Below, in pieces: positions 25,654 through 36,805 of a stretch of 64,000 nucleotides of DNA. How positions within the stretch are numbered: the stretch's first letter is position 1; every line of letters starts with the position of its first letter. Location: positions 70,119 to 134,118 of the forward strand of contig NW_019775485.1 in assembly GCF_001039355.2 (NCBI RefSeq), given 5' to 3'. A program made the position numbers and the translations under genes. Origin of the DNA: Lingula anatina (taxonomy: Eukaryota > Brachiopoda > Lingulata > Lingulida > Lingulidae). The notes beneath the pieces were generated by a model, which saw only the letters and a program-made list of their open reading frames with translations, searched no databases and had not been told where the DNA came from.

Positions 25654-26778
25654 ATGAAAACGACCTACAAACTCTGTCTTCTTGTTGTTGGAGGGCTTTT
25701 GGTTACGCTGTTCATAAACTTCCTATGGTCACCCTCGACCACCAAAAAGACGCCAAAGAAGACTGAATACAATGCGTTCACAATGGTGAGAACAGTCTCT
25801 TCCAACAAAACAAGAGATTCGCCACAATTTGTTTACCTTATTCAAGGTGCCACTGTTCACCCTGTAAAAAATCTCATCGCAACACCGAATCGGGAAATAA
25901 TATGGCTGACGTACAGGGACAAATCTGGCGATGTTTACTTCCCCAACAGCACCTTAGCTGAGGGTCGTAACCGTCTACTGAAAGAAGCAGTCGACCGCGC
26001 GTCTGAGAAAAAAGATGGAGGCTATCTATACTACGTATTTCTCGATGACGATGTGATAGTCGAATCTGTTCAGAGCACAAGTTTTGGTACGGTTTTACCG
26101 GAAAACTCTTATGATCGTTTTGAACTCTTTTTACTGGATTTTCTGCCGGCGGTGGGCTACCCAAGACCCACGAATATGAAGACTAAACCAACTGATACAG
26201 TTGGCATAGCTTACAACTTTGATGCAATGATCAACGCGTATCATCGCCACACCATTTCTTTCATTCTGCCACTCGTAGAGGATTTAGATCACTTGTCATG
26301 GTGGTTTCCACAATGGTTTGTCATTCATGTTTCTGCGATGTTTTATAATTCATACCGTATGTACACCCACACCGTATATAGGATAAATCCTAGACCACAT
26401 TGGAAGAATAAGGTGAAAGGAGCGTACCCAGCTTCCGGTGATTTCACATTACCGCGAGATTATATGCGCACATGGTTTTCTAAGGACACAATAGTTGATA
26501 CCATGAACATTGGCAACGTTTCTTCGTTACAAACTTTTAAAAAACCGGCGATGTATTCATTCATTAATGGAACGGCGAGGCGGAAAGGAAATATGGAGTA
26601 CAGAGTTTCTACGGAGTTTATAACCACTGTATTCAATACGTCCCATCCGGCCATTAAGCGGATTTTGCGTTGGAGAAATCAGCCCAAAGTGAGGAAGATT
26701 CTCTATGGGGAGGACAAGGACGAACCTAAGTTCATCCCAGATGTCCTCCCCTTGCATTTAGTCATGCAATGCTGTTGA
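25654..26778 (+). CDS. type II membrane, glycosyltransferase-like protein 1
   Basis: One uninterrupted frame of 374 codons from the chosen ATG. An upstream in-frame ATG at 25579 exists, but the extra 25 residues are not conserved in the paralog, whereas MKT followed by the hydrophobic segment is. Residues about 6-26 form a signal anchor, giving a Golgi-type type II layout. The luminal part has REIIWLTYRDKSGD, then EGRNRLLKEA and YLYYVFLDDDV (DDD at about 131-133), which resembles the DxD metal/nucleotide-sugar motif of GT-A folds. Further conserved blocks include YHRHTISF, SWWFPQWFVIH, RPHWKNK and the C-terminal LYGEDKDEPKF. Several N-x-S/T sites are present. I do not recognise a named family; the glycosyltransferase role is inference from topology and DxD. 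The protein is about 65-70% identical by eye to the gene at 32191. Confidence 0.8.
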   Translation: MKTTYKLCLLVVGGLLVTLFINFLWSPSTTKKTPKKTEYNAFTMVRTVSSNKTRDSPQFVYLIQGATVHPVKNLIATPNREIIWLTYRDKSGDVYFPNSTLAEGRNRLLKEAVDRASEKKDGGYLYYVFLDDDVIVESVQSTSFGTVLPENSYDRFELFLLDFLPAVGYPRPTNMKTKPTDTVGIAYNFDAMINAYHRHTISFILPLVEDLDHLSWWFPQWFVIHVSAMFYNSYRMYTHTVYRINPRPHWKNKVKGAYPASGDFTLPRDYMRTWFSKDTIVDTMNIGNVSSLQTFKKPAMYSFINGTARRKGNMEYRVSTEFITTVFNTSHPAIKRILRWRNQPKVRKILYGEDKDEPKFIPDVLPLHLVMQCC

Positions 26779-27234
26779 CGTTATTTAGTGCTATTATTAA
26801 GTACCTGCATGTAACTAGTAATGTAATGTTTCTGCATGCCGCCGACTACTTCAGTAAACCAACAGCCGTTTAGATGTTCCTAGTGGACAGTACAAGGTAA
26901 CTGTTAAGATGTCGTACGTATTTAATCTCCAGAATTATAATTATTTGTAAAGAAGCTTAAGAGTTTTGGTAGCACGATAAGTATTTTTTACTGTTTTAAT
27001 TACATGGTTTGGTGGTGCAACGGAGGAAGACAGATGGAAACATATTAACTGTTAGAAAAACCAAGTTATGATCTGTGACCTGTACACTACGGCAAGGTTG
27101 AATATCATTCATTCTTGCGTGCTGAGCTGTTAATTTAATTTAATTATTTTTATTTTAATCTTTTTATTTTAATTTTTATGGGAATGTTTTAAGTTGCATT
27201 ATTTTTACAACAGATGTCATGAAATACATAAGTN
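26779..27234. other. 3' flank ending in a lone N
   Basis: Its first part resembles the flank of the 17580 fragment and is probably 3' UTR. The N at 27234 directly precedes another gene-family fragment, so sequence is likely missing there. Confidence 0.45.
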
Positions 27235-27297
27235 ATTCTCTATGGGGAGGACAAGGATGAACCTAAGTTTATCCCAGATGTCTTTCCCTTGCAATAA
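27235..27297 (+). pseudogene. C-terminal fragment of the glycosyltransferase-like family (next to N)
   Basis: Twenty codons plus TAA encode ILYGEDKDEPKFIPDVFPLQ, nearly identical to the end of the gene at 25654. The homology begins exactly after the unknown base at 27234. The rest of the gene is therefore probably lost in an assembly gap rather than truly deleted. It could be the 3' end of an additional real copy, or a second haplotype of its neighbour. Confidence 0.7.
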
Positions 27298-29061
27298 TTA
27301 ATTTAATGCTTTTTTAAAACTCTTATGACCCATGCATTTGGTGCTATTACATGTAACAACATGTATACGCTACACCCCCCACGAATATTCTCTTTGTTCT
27401 TAGAGTTGGTGTCGAGTAATTTTCCCAGATGATATTTGCTTGAAACAAGTTTGATTCACGGTTTCATTTTATTTCGATTCCTATTTTATTTAAATGAACC
27501 GTCTTTAACCTGTTTTCCACAAATCACCACAGTACGTTATTTAGACTGGCTAAAATATCAACGCTTTGTACAATTATGCCCTACGCTTTGTGTATTTATA
27601 CTCACCGGTGCATGAGCACCGCGATGTTCCTTTATTGCTACCTGTTGATTTGCCTGTGGGATTTTCATAAAAATGAATCCGTTTCTGACAATACTTCCAA
27701 TCCATCACATCTGGTTGCGAGCTCACTTATTAGATTGTATAAAAATCAATATTATATGCATCACACCTGATATCACAAGGCCTCCAAACTCATTCATGTT
27801 TCACCGCCATTTTGCCAATTTGATTTCGGAGACAGCTAATGAAAGTACAGGAGTTGGGTAGGATGGGCTCTCATCTTTGGATAACACAAACTGTAATACT
27901 GCTACGGAAATTCCCAGGTTCTTTGTCATCCTTAACTTCAACAGAATATATTTTGCTTAATTTAAAGTAAAATGTTACAATAATGATCAAATCCAAGCTT
28001 CAATCCAGACTACTCTTCTCCCCTTGTAGTCTCTCTCTAGTCCCTTTTAAGGTTTAAGTTCACCGATTTTATGCTTGATTTTATCAGTTATCAATCATAA
28101 ACTGACAGGTTAATACAAGGTCGCCCCCTCATGATGGGCATTTCCAATAAATGCATGCAATCCAGCTATAGGGATAACCATCTTGAAACAAAGAACATTA
28201 AAAATCGAACTTCTAGATGTGAAATATTATCTAAAGCTACTTATACATCTTAGCTTCCCGTGTGTGAATTTTATCAGACAGATTAATGCTGATTGAATTA
28301 ATACGACATCATGTATGCAACATTTAAAATATAAAGTACATTTTTTTAATACTGTGGTCCCTGACAATGTGAAATACTTATATTAATATTTAGGCAAAGG
28401 AATAATAACTTTTACTACACAGAATCTCTTTCCTATTGCTTCTTCCGCCAGTGCCATTCCTTTATTAGTTTTTAAGGGTAATAAACGATTTTTATGTAGC
28501 TTTTTTTTAAGCCGCATCCCTTTTTAATGCAAAGTCTTAAACTAGTTTTAAGCACACATTTTTTACTGTTTTAATACAAGGACGTTTTTACAGAGCTTTT
28601 ATTTTCCGATGTTATATATATTTTCTTTGCTAAATACACTTTTATTTTATCTCATCTTATCTTGTTCCACACCCGCTTTTGCACATGGGGTGGCAAAGCA
28701 TTAATCGCCAATTTTGCTGCTTTATAAAGTGGTATGCAACTAAGAAAATAATTATCATGAAAATTGGCATGATTGAAGACCATTGAAGGTCTGAACTACA
28801 CTGTACAAATATATTGATCCGTATTCAATAAAAGCGTCACAACTCCTTTCCATATGGTCTCTTGTTCTACCGACACGTAACCAACAGACCGTTTAGCATT
28901 CACTCTTTGTACCCATGAAAGGTGCGTGGTAAAAGGTTCAAATTGCTTGAAATTGGTGTTCATGGGATTTGACGTGCAATATACCTGTCATATGATGTCG
29001 TCTTTTCTTCACATTACGTACATTTGCACACGCCACTTTACCAGACCAACGCAAGCTTATG
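27298..29061. other. intergenic DNA, no gene seen
   Basis: AT-rich sequence; short open frames show no family resemblance. Confidence 0.4.
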
Positions 29062-29106
29062 ATGATGAGAGATAGAATTTATTATACTTATTCTATAACA
29101 TTAAAG
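29062..29106 (+). pseudogene. relic of sulfatase exon 14
   Basis: The stretch ending tctataacattaaaggtga matches the end of sulfatase exon 14 (15008-15030) and still has the GT donor position after the YNIKG codons. An in-frame stop lies just upstream, and no other sulfatase exon is near. It is a short decayed duplicate. Confidence 0.5.
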
Positions 29107-29630
29107 GTGAAGATGCTTTAGTTTTTTTCAAACAAGGCAATCATTTGTCACAAAGATTTAAATGGAAAAGTTAACTTCCACTTCAGATTAAGATGAATTT
29201 TTTTCTGACATTTTTTTTTCTGTAAAGACGTTATTGCCCTTACGGACGGTGCATGTACATTTAGGTTAAGCTTTGGACACAGGAAGGTAGGCTTAGCTTT
29301 TTTTCTCTGATTAATTGTGGCTTTCGAGATAGTGCTGCTCTACTGTTTGTAGCATGTCAAATCATTTTCTGTGAAATTGCTTGTGTTCATGAAAGCAAAC
29401 TTGTTACGATCGGATGTCTGAAAAACTCAGTTTTATCCATTTAGTGTCAAAGGATGGACATTAATCAGTACTCGATTTCCTTCGCTTTCTTGCCAGTGCT
29501 ACCTTGCTACCAGTAGTACTATTTGCAAAAGTAAAAAGCATAATTTGAATCTCCGCAGCAATGAACTTTTTAAGTTGTACATGATGAATCAAAGCAAATC
29601 AATTAACTTGATGTTAAAGAACGTAATCAT

Positions 29631-29932
29631 CTTAGAGAGTATTCAGAACAAGGTCCGCGGACTAACTAATCCGCGGATCAAATATGGCTGACCATATTGA
29701 AGCAGAGCCGACTAATCCACTGATAGTCCCCCCGCCTCCTCACCTGCCATCCCTGCAGGGGTCTAGCAATTAAACTTTGGAGCCATGATTTAATCCGTTT
29801 AATGGCGCATGCGGAGGGGGGGGGGGGGGGGAGACCATCACTGGATTAGTCGGCTCTTCTTTTATGTCGGGTCAGTCCTATTTAGTCCGCGGATCTGTAA
29901 GTCCGCAGATCATCTGTTCTGAATATTCTAAG
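29631..29932. repeat. foldback element with long imperfect TIRs
   Basis: The left end cttagagagtattcagaaca and the right end, reading inwards on the other strand cttagaatattcagaaca, define 302 bases. Inside them, ccgcggactaa/ggatc words and gccgactaatcca/tggattagtcggc are also inverted. The centre holds a G-run near 29816-29831. Confidence 0.75.
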
Positions 29933-30208
29933 ATGCCTTGAATCATAGCTAATAACTTTTTTAAAATGAAGATTTGCTGTTCACCCTGCACTTACTTGTT
30001 GGTTGGATCGCTCAGTTTAAACTGTGTTTTGTTAGGCAGGTGACATTAAACAATGTTGGTTCATATTAGCCTAATGGAATATGGAAGAGAAAGGGCCACC
30101 TTTCTCTATAATAAAAGTCCATTCCCATACTATCATATATTATTGCACCTGCAAGTACATGTAGTAAATGTTTTAAAGATTAAAATTCATCACCTCGTAA
30201 TAAGCATG

Positions 30209-30209
<1 letters not shown>

Positions 30210-30254
<45 letters not shown>

Positions 30255-30272
30255 CTACTACTAATAATAATA
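30210..30272. repeat. (ATA)n microsatellite
   Basis: More than 12 consecutive taa/aat triplets, with a slightly broken continuation. Confidence 0.9.
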
Positions 30273-30400
30273 ATGTTTATTTGCAACGTAAAAGTTGGAC
30301 TATAAATAGCTAAATTCGCTAAATGAGAATAAAATCAATAAAATTGTTCATTAATAGTGTTAAGATGAAAAAAAACAAGGCACTCTGAGAATATTTAAAA

Positions 30401-32065
30401 TACAGACTTGACATTTAATATGGATTATTTTTTTCCAAATCATTTTTATTAGTTTTTTCCTATTTTGCTGACTAATAAATGAAAATAAGGATTAAAATCG
30501 TGTTTTAATAACTTTTAATTATCTCTTTGATGTCATTGTGACATCAGTTCATTAATGGAATTCACCAGAGAAGCAAACAAAAACACATTGTCTATTCTAT
30601 GTCATACGAAAACCATTAAAAGAGATATTTTGGACCTCCATATTTTCCAAATTATTGTCTGTAAAAGAGTTACACACTCCACAAAGGACTCTCATGTCAG
30701 TGTCTAGTCACAGCAGTGGTCGCTGTTACGCCTGTCCTCTTCTGGCTGCTACCAGCGCTCTCAAGTGGCAAGGCATTCCTTGGGATAGGTTTTTAAAGTT
30801 TAATCTGGAATAGCATTCCAGGCACCGGTCAAAATCTGTCCAATTTGGTTCCGTTTTGTTGTAGGACATGTAGGCCATTGATTCGGCCAGTAATAGCCTA
30901 CCCACATATTGTCTGTGTGGTTCAAATATGGTGATTTTGATGACCAAGGTAGCTGCTCATTCCCTTGGTTCTGTAAGTAATCTGCTATTAAAAGTGCTCT
31001 GTGTGAACGGGCAATCTCACCGTGCCACCTAAAATTGTTCCTAAGTTGCCCCCTATCAAATGATAGCCAAGTGGTTCCCAGATTATTTCTTTATTTGATC
31101 TGGTTCAGGTTTTCGTTGATTACTACCAGTGGTGTTTTGGCACCAATATGGTATCCACTCCAAATACTGACGCTGTTAATGACTTTAGTCACTTTAGACG
31201 CGGCACACGCTTCGTCGTTGGCCTCTTCTGGATGTCTGTAAACTCTGTTTTGACTGTTGAGTGGTACAGGTGAAATCTGACCTCAACAAAGAAAGCCACG
31301 AGATTTCAGGGTTCAACCCAGAAACAGTCAAGGTCTCCAATTCATTAGAGAAACATACAGCGATGTTTTGCTGTTTACAGTGGGTTCCTCGGAGGTCGTC
31401 TGGTATTCTAACCTGCTAAAACCAGTTTGGTGTTCGCTAAGGGCCTTGAAAAATGCGTTTTGGTGGCAATTTACCCCTCATTCTGAACAGACTGGGTGGT
31501 TTTTGTTTAGTTGCAACAGCATATCCCGAAAGACAGTGGGTCCTGTACCCTGGTGGTAAGATTTCAATACATAGGGTGTGGTCTCTGTGTAGGTACATCA
31601 GTCTGGGCATTACTCTATAAAACTGTGCGGACCGTTTCTTTTGGCACAATTATCTGTCTGGCAATGCCTGTCTTTTTCGCGCCATTCTGCCACAGATTAA
31701 CAAATTTGTAAAGCACTGCATAGCTCATTTTACACACTGCAAACCCGACCACTTGCATGCAAAATTTCAAATTCTTCTATGCAGTATTTGCGGACATATG
31801 GATAGTTTTTTGACAGAACCATGCTTTGCCAAAGCCAAGCCTTGACCTGCCCAAAGGAGCACTACCAAATTAAATCACTGCATATTACATAATGCAGCAG
31901 CGCAACAAACCTGGTATTCAGTTAATTGGTAGCGACACACCTGACTACACACTTCTCCATTCACATATCTTATATGAGATCGGAGTTTGTGAAAAAAGAA
32001 CGCATTTTCACCTAGGCATACCTTCGAAACTGAAATATTCCATATTTAAAAATGTCAAGTCTGTA
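30401..32065 (-). mobile_element. Tc1/mariner-like element, copy 2, defective
   Basis: Same family as the element at 23321: left end tacagacttgacatttaata, right end aaatgtcaagtctgta, TA at both edges, 1665 bases. Interior sequence is colinear and highly similar throughout. The minus-strand transposase is broken by stops and frameshifts; remnants include the region matching LYRVMPRLMYLHRDH in a shifted frame. The outer flanks differ from those of copy 1, so the two insertions are independent. Copy 2 ends only 126 bases before the start codon of the second glycosyltransferase-like gene. Confidence 0.85.
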
Positions 32066-32190
32066 CATTAAACTAAAGATTCATTTGAAAACACACTGAC
32101 CGTTAGATCAGCTTTTAAAAAGATTCAGTATCTTTGAAGATCTAAAATTTCCCAATGCATGTTTTGCAGGCGATTCTTCCTACCGAGGGC

Positions 32191-33315
32191 ATGAAGACTA
32201 TCTTCAGACTCTGGCTTCTCCTTATTGTTGGAGGGCTTCTGGTGCCACAGTGTTATTTTTCACTTCTTCGGGCACCGCCTCCAATCAAAGTGATGTCAAA
32301 GACTAGAGAATACAACACGCATTCTGATAGATTGGAGAGCACAACATTTACCACCGAAACAAAAAATTCTCCACAGTTTGTTTACTGTATCCAAGGTGCG
32401 ACAATGCATGCTATACAAGGACTCAGTGCTACACCTGATCGGGACATAATCTGGCTGACGTACAAAGACAGATCAGGGGATATCTACTTCCCCAATAGTA
32501 CCATCGCCATGGGTCGGAACAAACTGCTGACAGAAGCGATTGACCGTGCGGCCAAATGGGATGATGGTGGCTATTTATACTACATATTTCTCGATGATGA
32601 CGTGTTGTTACTTTCTGAGCCTGATCAGGAACGTTGGTGGATAAAAGATTTACCGGACAACCCGTATGATCGTTTAGAGCTGTTTTTACTAGATTATCAA
32701 CCCGCAGTGGCCTACCCAACACCGAGGATGAATCGCCCCAAGCGCCCGGCTACAGTGGGTATCAGTTATAACGTTGATGCAAATATCAATGCATATCATA
32801 GGCACACAATTTCGTTCATGCTGCCACTCATAGAGGATTTTGATCACGTGTCCTGGTGGTTCCCACAGTGGTTTGTCATTCATACTTCTGCAATGTTTTA
32901 TAACTCGTATCGTATAATTTGCCACGCTGTGCACGTGAGGAACTCGAGACCACACTGGAAGAATAAGGAGAAAGGTGCCTATCCCGATTCTGGTAATTTC
33001 TCGATCGCGCGAGATTACATGCGCTCATGGCTTATCAAGAACATGACAGTTGATACAATTAACCTGGGCAGGGTTTCTTTGTTACAGACTTTTAAGAAAA
33101 GTCCAATGTATTTTTACATCAAAGGAATGGCGAAGCGGAAGGGAGATATGGAGTACAGGGTTTCTACGAAGTTTATAACCACTGTATTCAATACGTCCCA
33201 TCCTGCCGTTAGACGGATTTTGCAGTGGAGAAACCAGCCACAAGTGAAAAAGATTCTTTATGGGGAGGACGAGGAAGAACCTGAGTTCGTCCCAGATGTC
33301 TTCCCCTTGCACTAA
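32191..33315 (+). CDS. type II membrane, glycosyltransferase-like protein 2
   Basis: An intron-free frame of 374 codons from ATG 32191, matching the start chosen for the paralog at 25654; an upstream ATG at 32155 adds 12 unconserved residues. A hydrophobic anchor (WLLLIVGGLLVPQ region) follows a very short cytosolic end. Conserved luminal blocks are FVYCIQGATMH, RDIIWLTYKDRSGD, MGRNKLLTEAIDR, YLYYIFLDDDV with the DDD triad, YHRHTISFMLPL, SWWFPQWFVIH and LYGEDEEEPEF. Many positions differ from the paralog without breaking the frame, which argues for selection on both. The role as a Golgi glycosyltransferase is inferred from topology and the acidic triad, not from a recognised family. The nearby Tc1 copy may supply or disrupt promoter sequence. 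Confidence 0.8.
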   Translation: MKTIFRLWLLLIVGGLLVPQCYFSLLRAPPPIKVMSKTREYNTHSDRLESTTFTTETKNSPQFVYCIQGATMHAIQGLSATPDRDIIWLTYKDRSGDIYFPNSTIAMGRNKLLTEAIDRAAKWDDGGYLYYIFLDDDVLLLSEPDQERWWIKDLPDNPYDRLELFLLDYQPAVAYPTPRMNRPKRPATVGISYNVDANINAYHRHTISFMLPLIEDFDHVSWWFPQWFVIHTSAMFYNSYRIICHAVHVRNSRPHWKNKEKGAYPDSGNFSIARDYMRSWLIKNMTVDTINLGRVSLLQTFKKSPMYFYIKGMAKRKGDMEYRVSTKFITTVFNTSHPAVRRILQWRNQPQVKKILYGEDEEEPEFVPDVFPLH

Positions 33316-34835
33316 CTAATGTCATGCTGTGATATTGGTCGTACAATCGTCTTTGACACTTAGTGCTATCAGTACTTGCATGCTCTAATGCTTATGCTGA
33401 TCAATCTGACTCAGTGTCGCAGAAACACCTGACGTCTTCGATAGGCCTATGTGTCGGCAATATGTATAAATAGTCCATTGCCAAACCCGTAGTTAGCCGA
33501 ATGCAAGGGTCATAGCCCATAAGGCTAACAGATATTGTATTTATTACATCATACAAGAGTATATCGTACATGAAGTCGATGTTACTGTCAATATCTTACT
33601 CTATCATATCAAAAAAGATCACATGACGCTTTCCTTGTTTTAATATTTTACTGTGATAACTTTCCACATTTTTAGATAAAGTGCAACTGTGATAGCTTAT
33701 TCTGCGAATAGATTTTACTCTTACGTGTTATGTTTGCTCAGACATACCAGTAGCAGACAAGGCATCGTTGTTTACACTATAGTTTCGTACCGGTGGTAGG
33801 CGTCGTGAAGCAGGCTTTTAACAGTCAATTGAAACATTCTTTGTGTTTCTAAGCCAAATTAAAACCGGCCATGATAAAAAAAGTCATTAGTATCGGTATT
33901 ATCAAATTAAAACGTAGTTGGGGGCAGTTCAAATGCAGGGACCATCTCAAGGCAAAGAGCGTACGTCGTGGAGAAAAAAGCTGCAGAGTCAGCTAAAACA
34001 ACAAAGTCATTAACTAAATTTTGTCTTTACTGGGAGTTTTACTTTGACAAGTGGAGAGAGCATTCTTGGCGTCATTTTAACATGCCAAGACCTGACAACT
34101 GCAAGAATTCAGGTTTGGGTTATACACGTAAGGTCAATTAAGCGACACAATGTTTAATAAAGTGTTAATAAAATGACTTTAATTATATGAAAGTGTTTTC
34201 CAGAAAAACTTTTATACAGAACCTTTGCTTTATACACAAATTTTAAATTTAGCCATAACTATGTGCATACAGTAATTTAAGGAGTGGACTGCTTCGTTGT
34301 AGCAAATATTTTGTAAGAAGGTCCATATAATTATGAAAATAAACAAATGTGGGAATGATTGGATTACTTATGATTTTTACTTCTGTTTTAATATGGTGGC
34401 CATGTTGAGGTGCATTTTAATAAATAAAGATATATTTTTATTAAGTAGACCCATTTGGTATATGTATAATATTCAATATTTAAAGATTGAAATAGAAATG
34501 TCCTTTAGCTGTCATTATGCTTTGATTGATTTTAATAGATGGACAGTAATAGCATGTTTATTAGCTTTAGTTCTGAAAATACCACACATAGACAGAGTCA
34601 ACATAGCTGACAAATTTACATATTTATACCATGAATAAAATATATGTAAATGGTATACTGAGTAAAATCAATGAAATTAAGCAGATCTCATTTAGGTGAA
34701 ATCACTGAAAACTGTGCATAATGTATAGAGACATAAATATCCAAGAGTTTATGCGTATTTTTAAATTTTATAATGATAATACATAGTATATAGTTATTTG
34801 TGCTTCTTATGTACATGACTATCAATATATAACTT
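33316..34835. other. intergenic DNA, no gene seen
   Basis: AT-rich. The open frame at 34333-34638 is low-complexity and resembles nothing I know. Confidence 0.4.
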
Positions 34836-34966
34836 CGCATTACACAGTATCAGACGCGACACCGCTCTTGCCTAGTACGCGATGTGATAGTGACGATTCT
34901 CAGCGGGGTTGAAAAGCATTGCATCACCACTCAAAATTTGTTCAGGGTATGATACTGTGTAATGCG
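34836..34966. repeat. 131-bp MITE with 17-bp perfect TIR
   Basis: Left cgcattacacagtatca (34836-34852) is the exact reverse complement of 34950-34966. The interior is short and has no coding capacity. No second copy is seen in the window. Confidence 0.75.
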
Positions 34967-36800
34967 ATCTGACACGCACCTTGAAAACGGGTAGTGTGGT
35001 CTGATCTACCGGTGAATTCAGGATCATTCGGTGCCCAGTCTGGTAGTTGGGTAGGCCTGAAGATGATATACATTATTTAAAATCCATGTTGGAGCACAAG
35101 GCGGTGACAATATCACGTGAGATAAATGTCACCGATTAGTTTATCATATTGTCAGGTCGCCTTACTTTCAATTGTGGCTAAATTTTATATGACAAAAAAA
35201 TTATTTTTAAATGTTCGTCTAAGTGACACTTCTGCGTACCACCATATTAAAGTTACAAAAATATAAGTACCAGTGCAGCATTTTAACACATAGTAGAAAA
35301 AGGAAAACAAAAAATAATGTCATGACTTTGAAAGATTAATTTAATATATTTAATATTTAGAATGAAATATCGACAAGCATTCTTTGAGAGTCGTTGAAAT
35401 GTTATCAAAACATTTTAAATGTTAAAACATATAGTCAGGCGGTTAAGTCAAAATTCTATCCAGAATTGTGCAAAAGTTGATAAAAGCATGAAACTTTCCA
35501 CGATGAATGACCCTTAGGTGTTTGTCAATTTTGGATCGGGGGGCAACTCCAAAATTCACAAGTACCCGGATGAGACGCTTTCTTAAATATGCTGACTCAG
35601 CATTTTATGTACATTCAGATTTCATCAAAACGAGCACTAACAGTACTTATTATGATATTATAAATAGATTTAAAAAACGTACGCTCACTGTGCACATCTA
35701 TGAGAGCAATGATGACGTCACGATGACGTCACTGGGTGATATTGCACAATTTAGGATGACAAATATCCACTTTCTCCTACAGGAACAATAATCGAACTCT
35801 GTAATGATTTTTCCCTAATTTTTTATTACAGAAGTGCATCCTTTAGGGTTAGGAAGGTAAAATTAGCTTGATTGCAACTTCCGAGACATTGAGCATTTTC
35901 AATGTGGCCGTCAATTTTTAAGGGGAAAAACAGAAAAACAACCAGAAGTCGACGGATGTACTTTATTTGTGGCTGTTGTGAATGTGTTTCATGTCGGAAG
36001 AACACAGTAGGGCACAAGACTACATCCTAGCACGTCGTTGTTACTGATGAAAAAACAAAATGGCCGCCAAAACATAGGGTAGAGGCAGAGGGTAAAGTAA
36101 ATGGCAAAATCAGCATATTTCTAGTATCATCAGTCTAATTAACGGCATCTTCTTCTTTGATTTTCCCGTTCATCGTGATTTTTCGTTAGCTTTTATCCTA
36201 CACTACCATTATCTGCTTGTTTAATATTCAACTTATGTGTGGTGAGGGCGTAAGCCCTCCAAGTAGTCAGGTTACCCATCTAATTGGTCCCATAGTTGAA
36301 CAATACTATGTTGTTTTCTGTAATTGTTTGAAAAAGAAATGGCCCTTTTTTGGTCAGAAAAGTCAACTTAGTTTGGCTTTACTAACTTCTGGGACATTGG
36401 CACTTTTCGTTACCCAAAATGGCTGCCAATTTTTACGCAAAATTAGATAAGTATTCATAGCAATTTACATCAAACTATATACAGTGCGTGAAGATTCTTC
36501 ATTTTAAAGTCTATTTGCATGTTAACAAATACAGAGATGGTGTTTATTAGGGTTTTCTTTCCCATAATCTGCAAGTCATTTTAATAGAAATAGCAAAATA
36601 GCCAGCAAATTCACAAATTTGAAGTTGTGCTTCTTTATTCTAACCACATGGGTGCTAAAAATCCTAGGAATATGTCCCGACATCGTGTTTATCTCCAAGA
36701 AAAGCCACACGGAAGGCGTGCTGCAACTGCACTGAGACTGAACGGACTCGGTATGATCACTTTCACCCGAAAAAGCGAATTTACCCTACAATAACATAAC
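34967..36800. other. intergenic DNA, no gene supported
   Basis: A 94-codon open frame at 35507-35791 (+) has no recognised family. It contains two TGACGTCA palindromes (35713-35720 and 35724-35731). Nothing else stands out. Confidence 0.4.
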
Positions 36801-36805
36801 CTTTA

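Noticed and set aside
30210-30272. Regularly spaced repeats as a CRISPR-like array
   Set aside because: It is a simple ATA microsatellite without spacers, in a eukaryotic context.
34333-34638. 101-codon open frame on the plus strand
   Set aside because: The AT-rich composition makes it low-complexity, with no conserved motif, splice partner or paralog.
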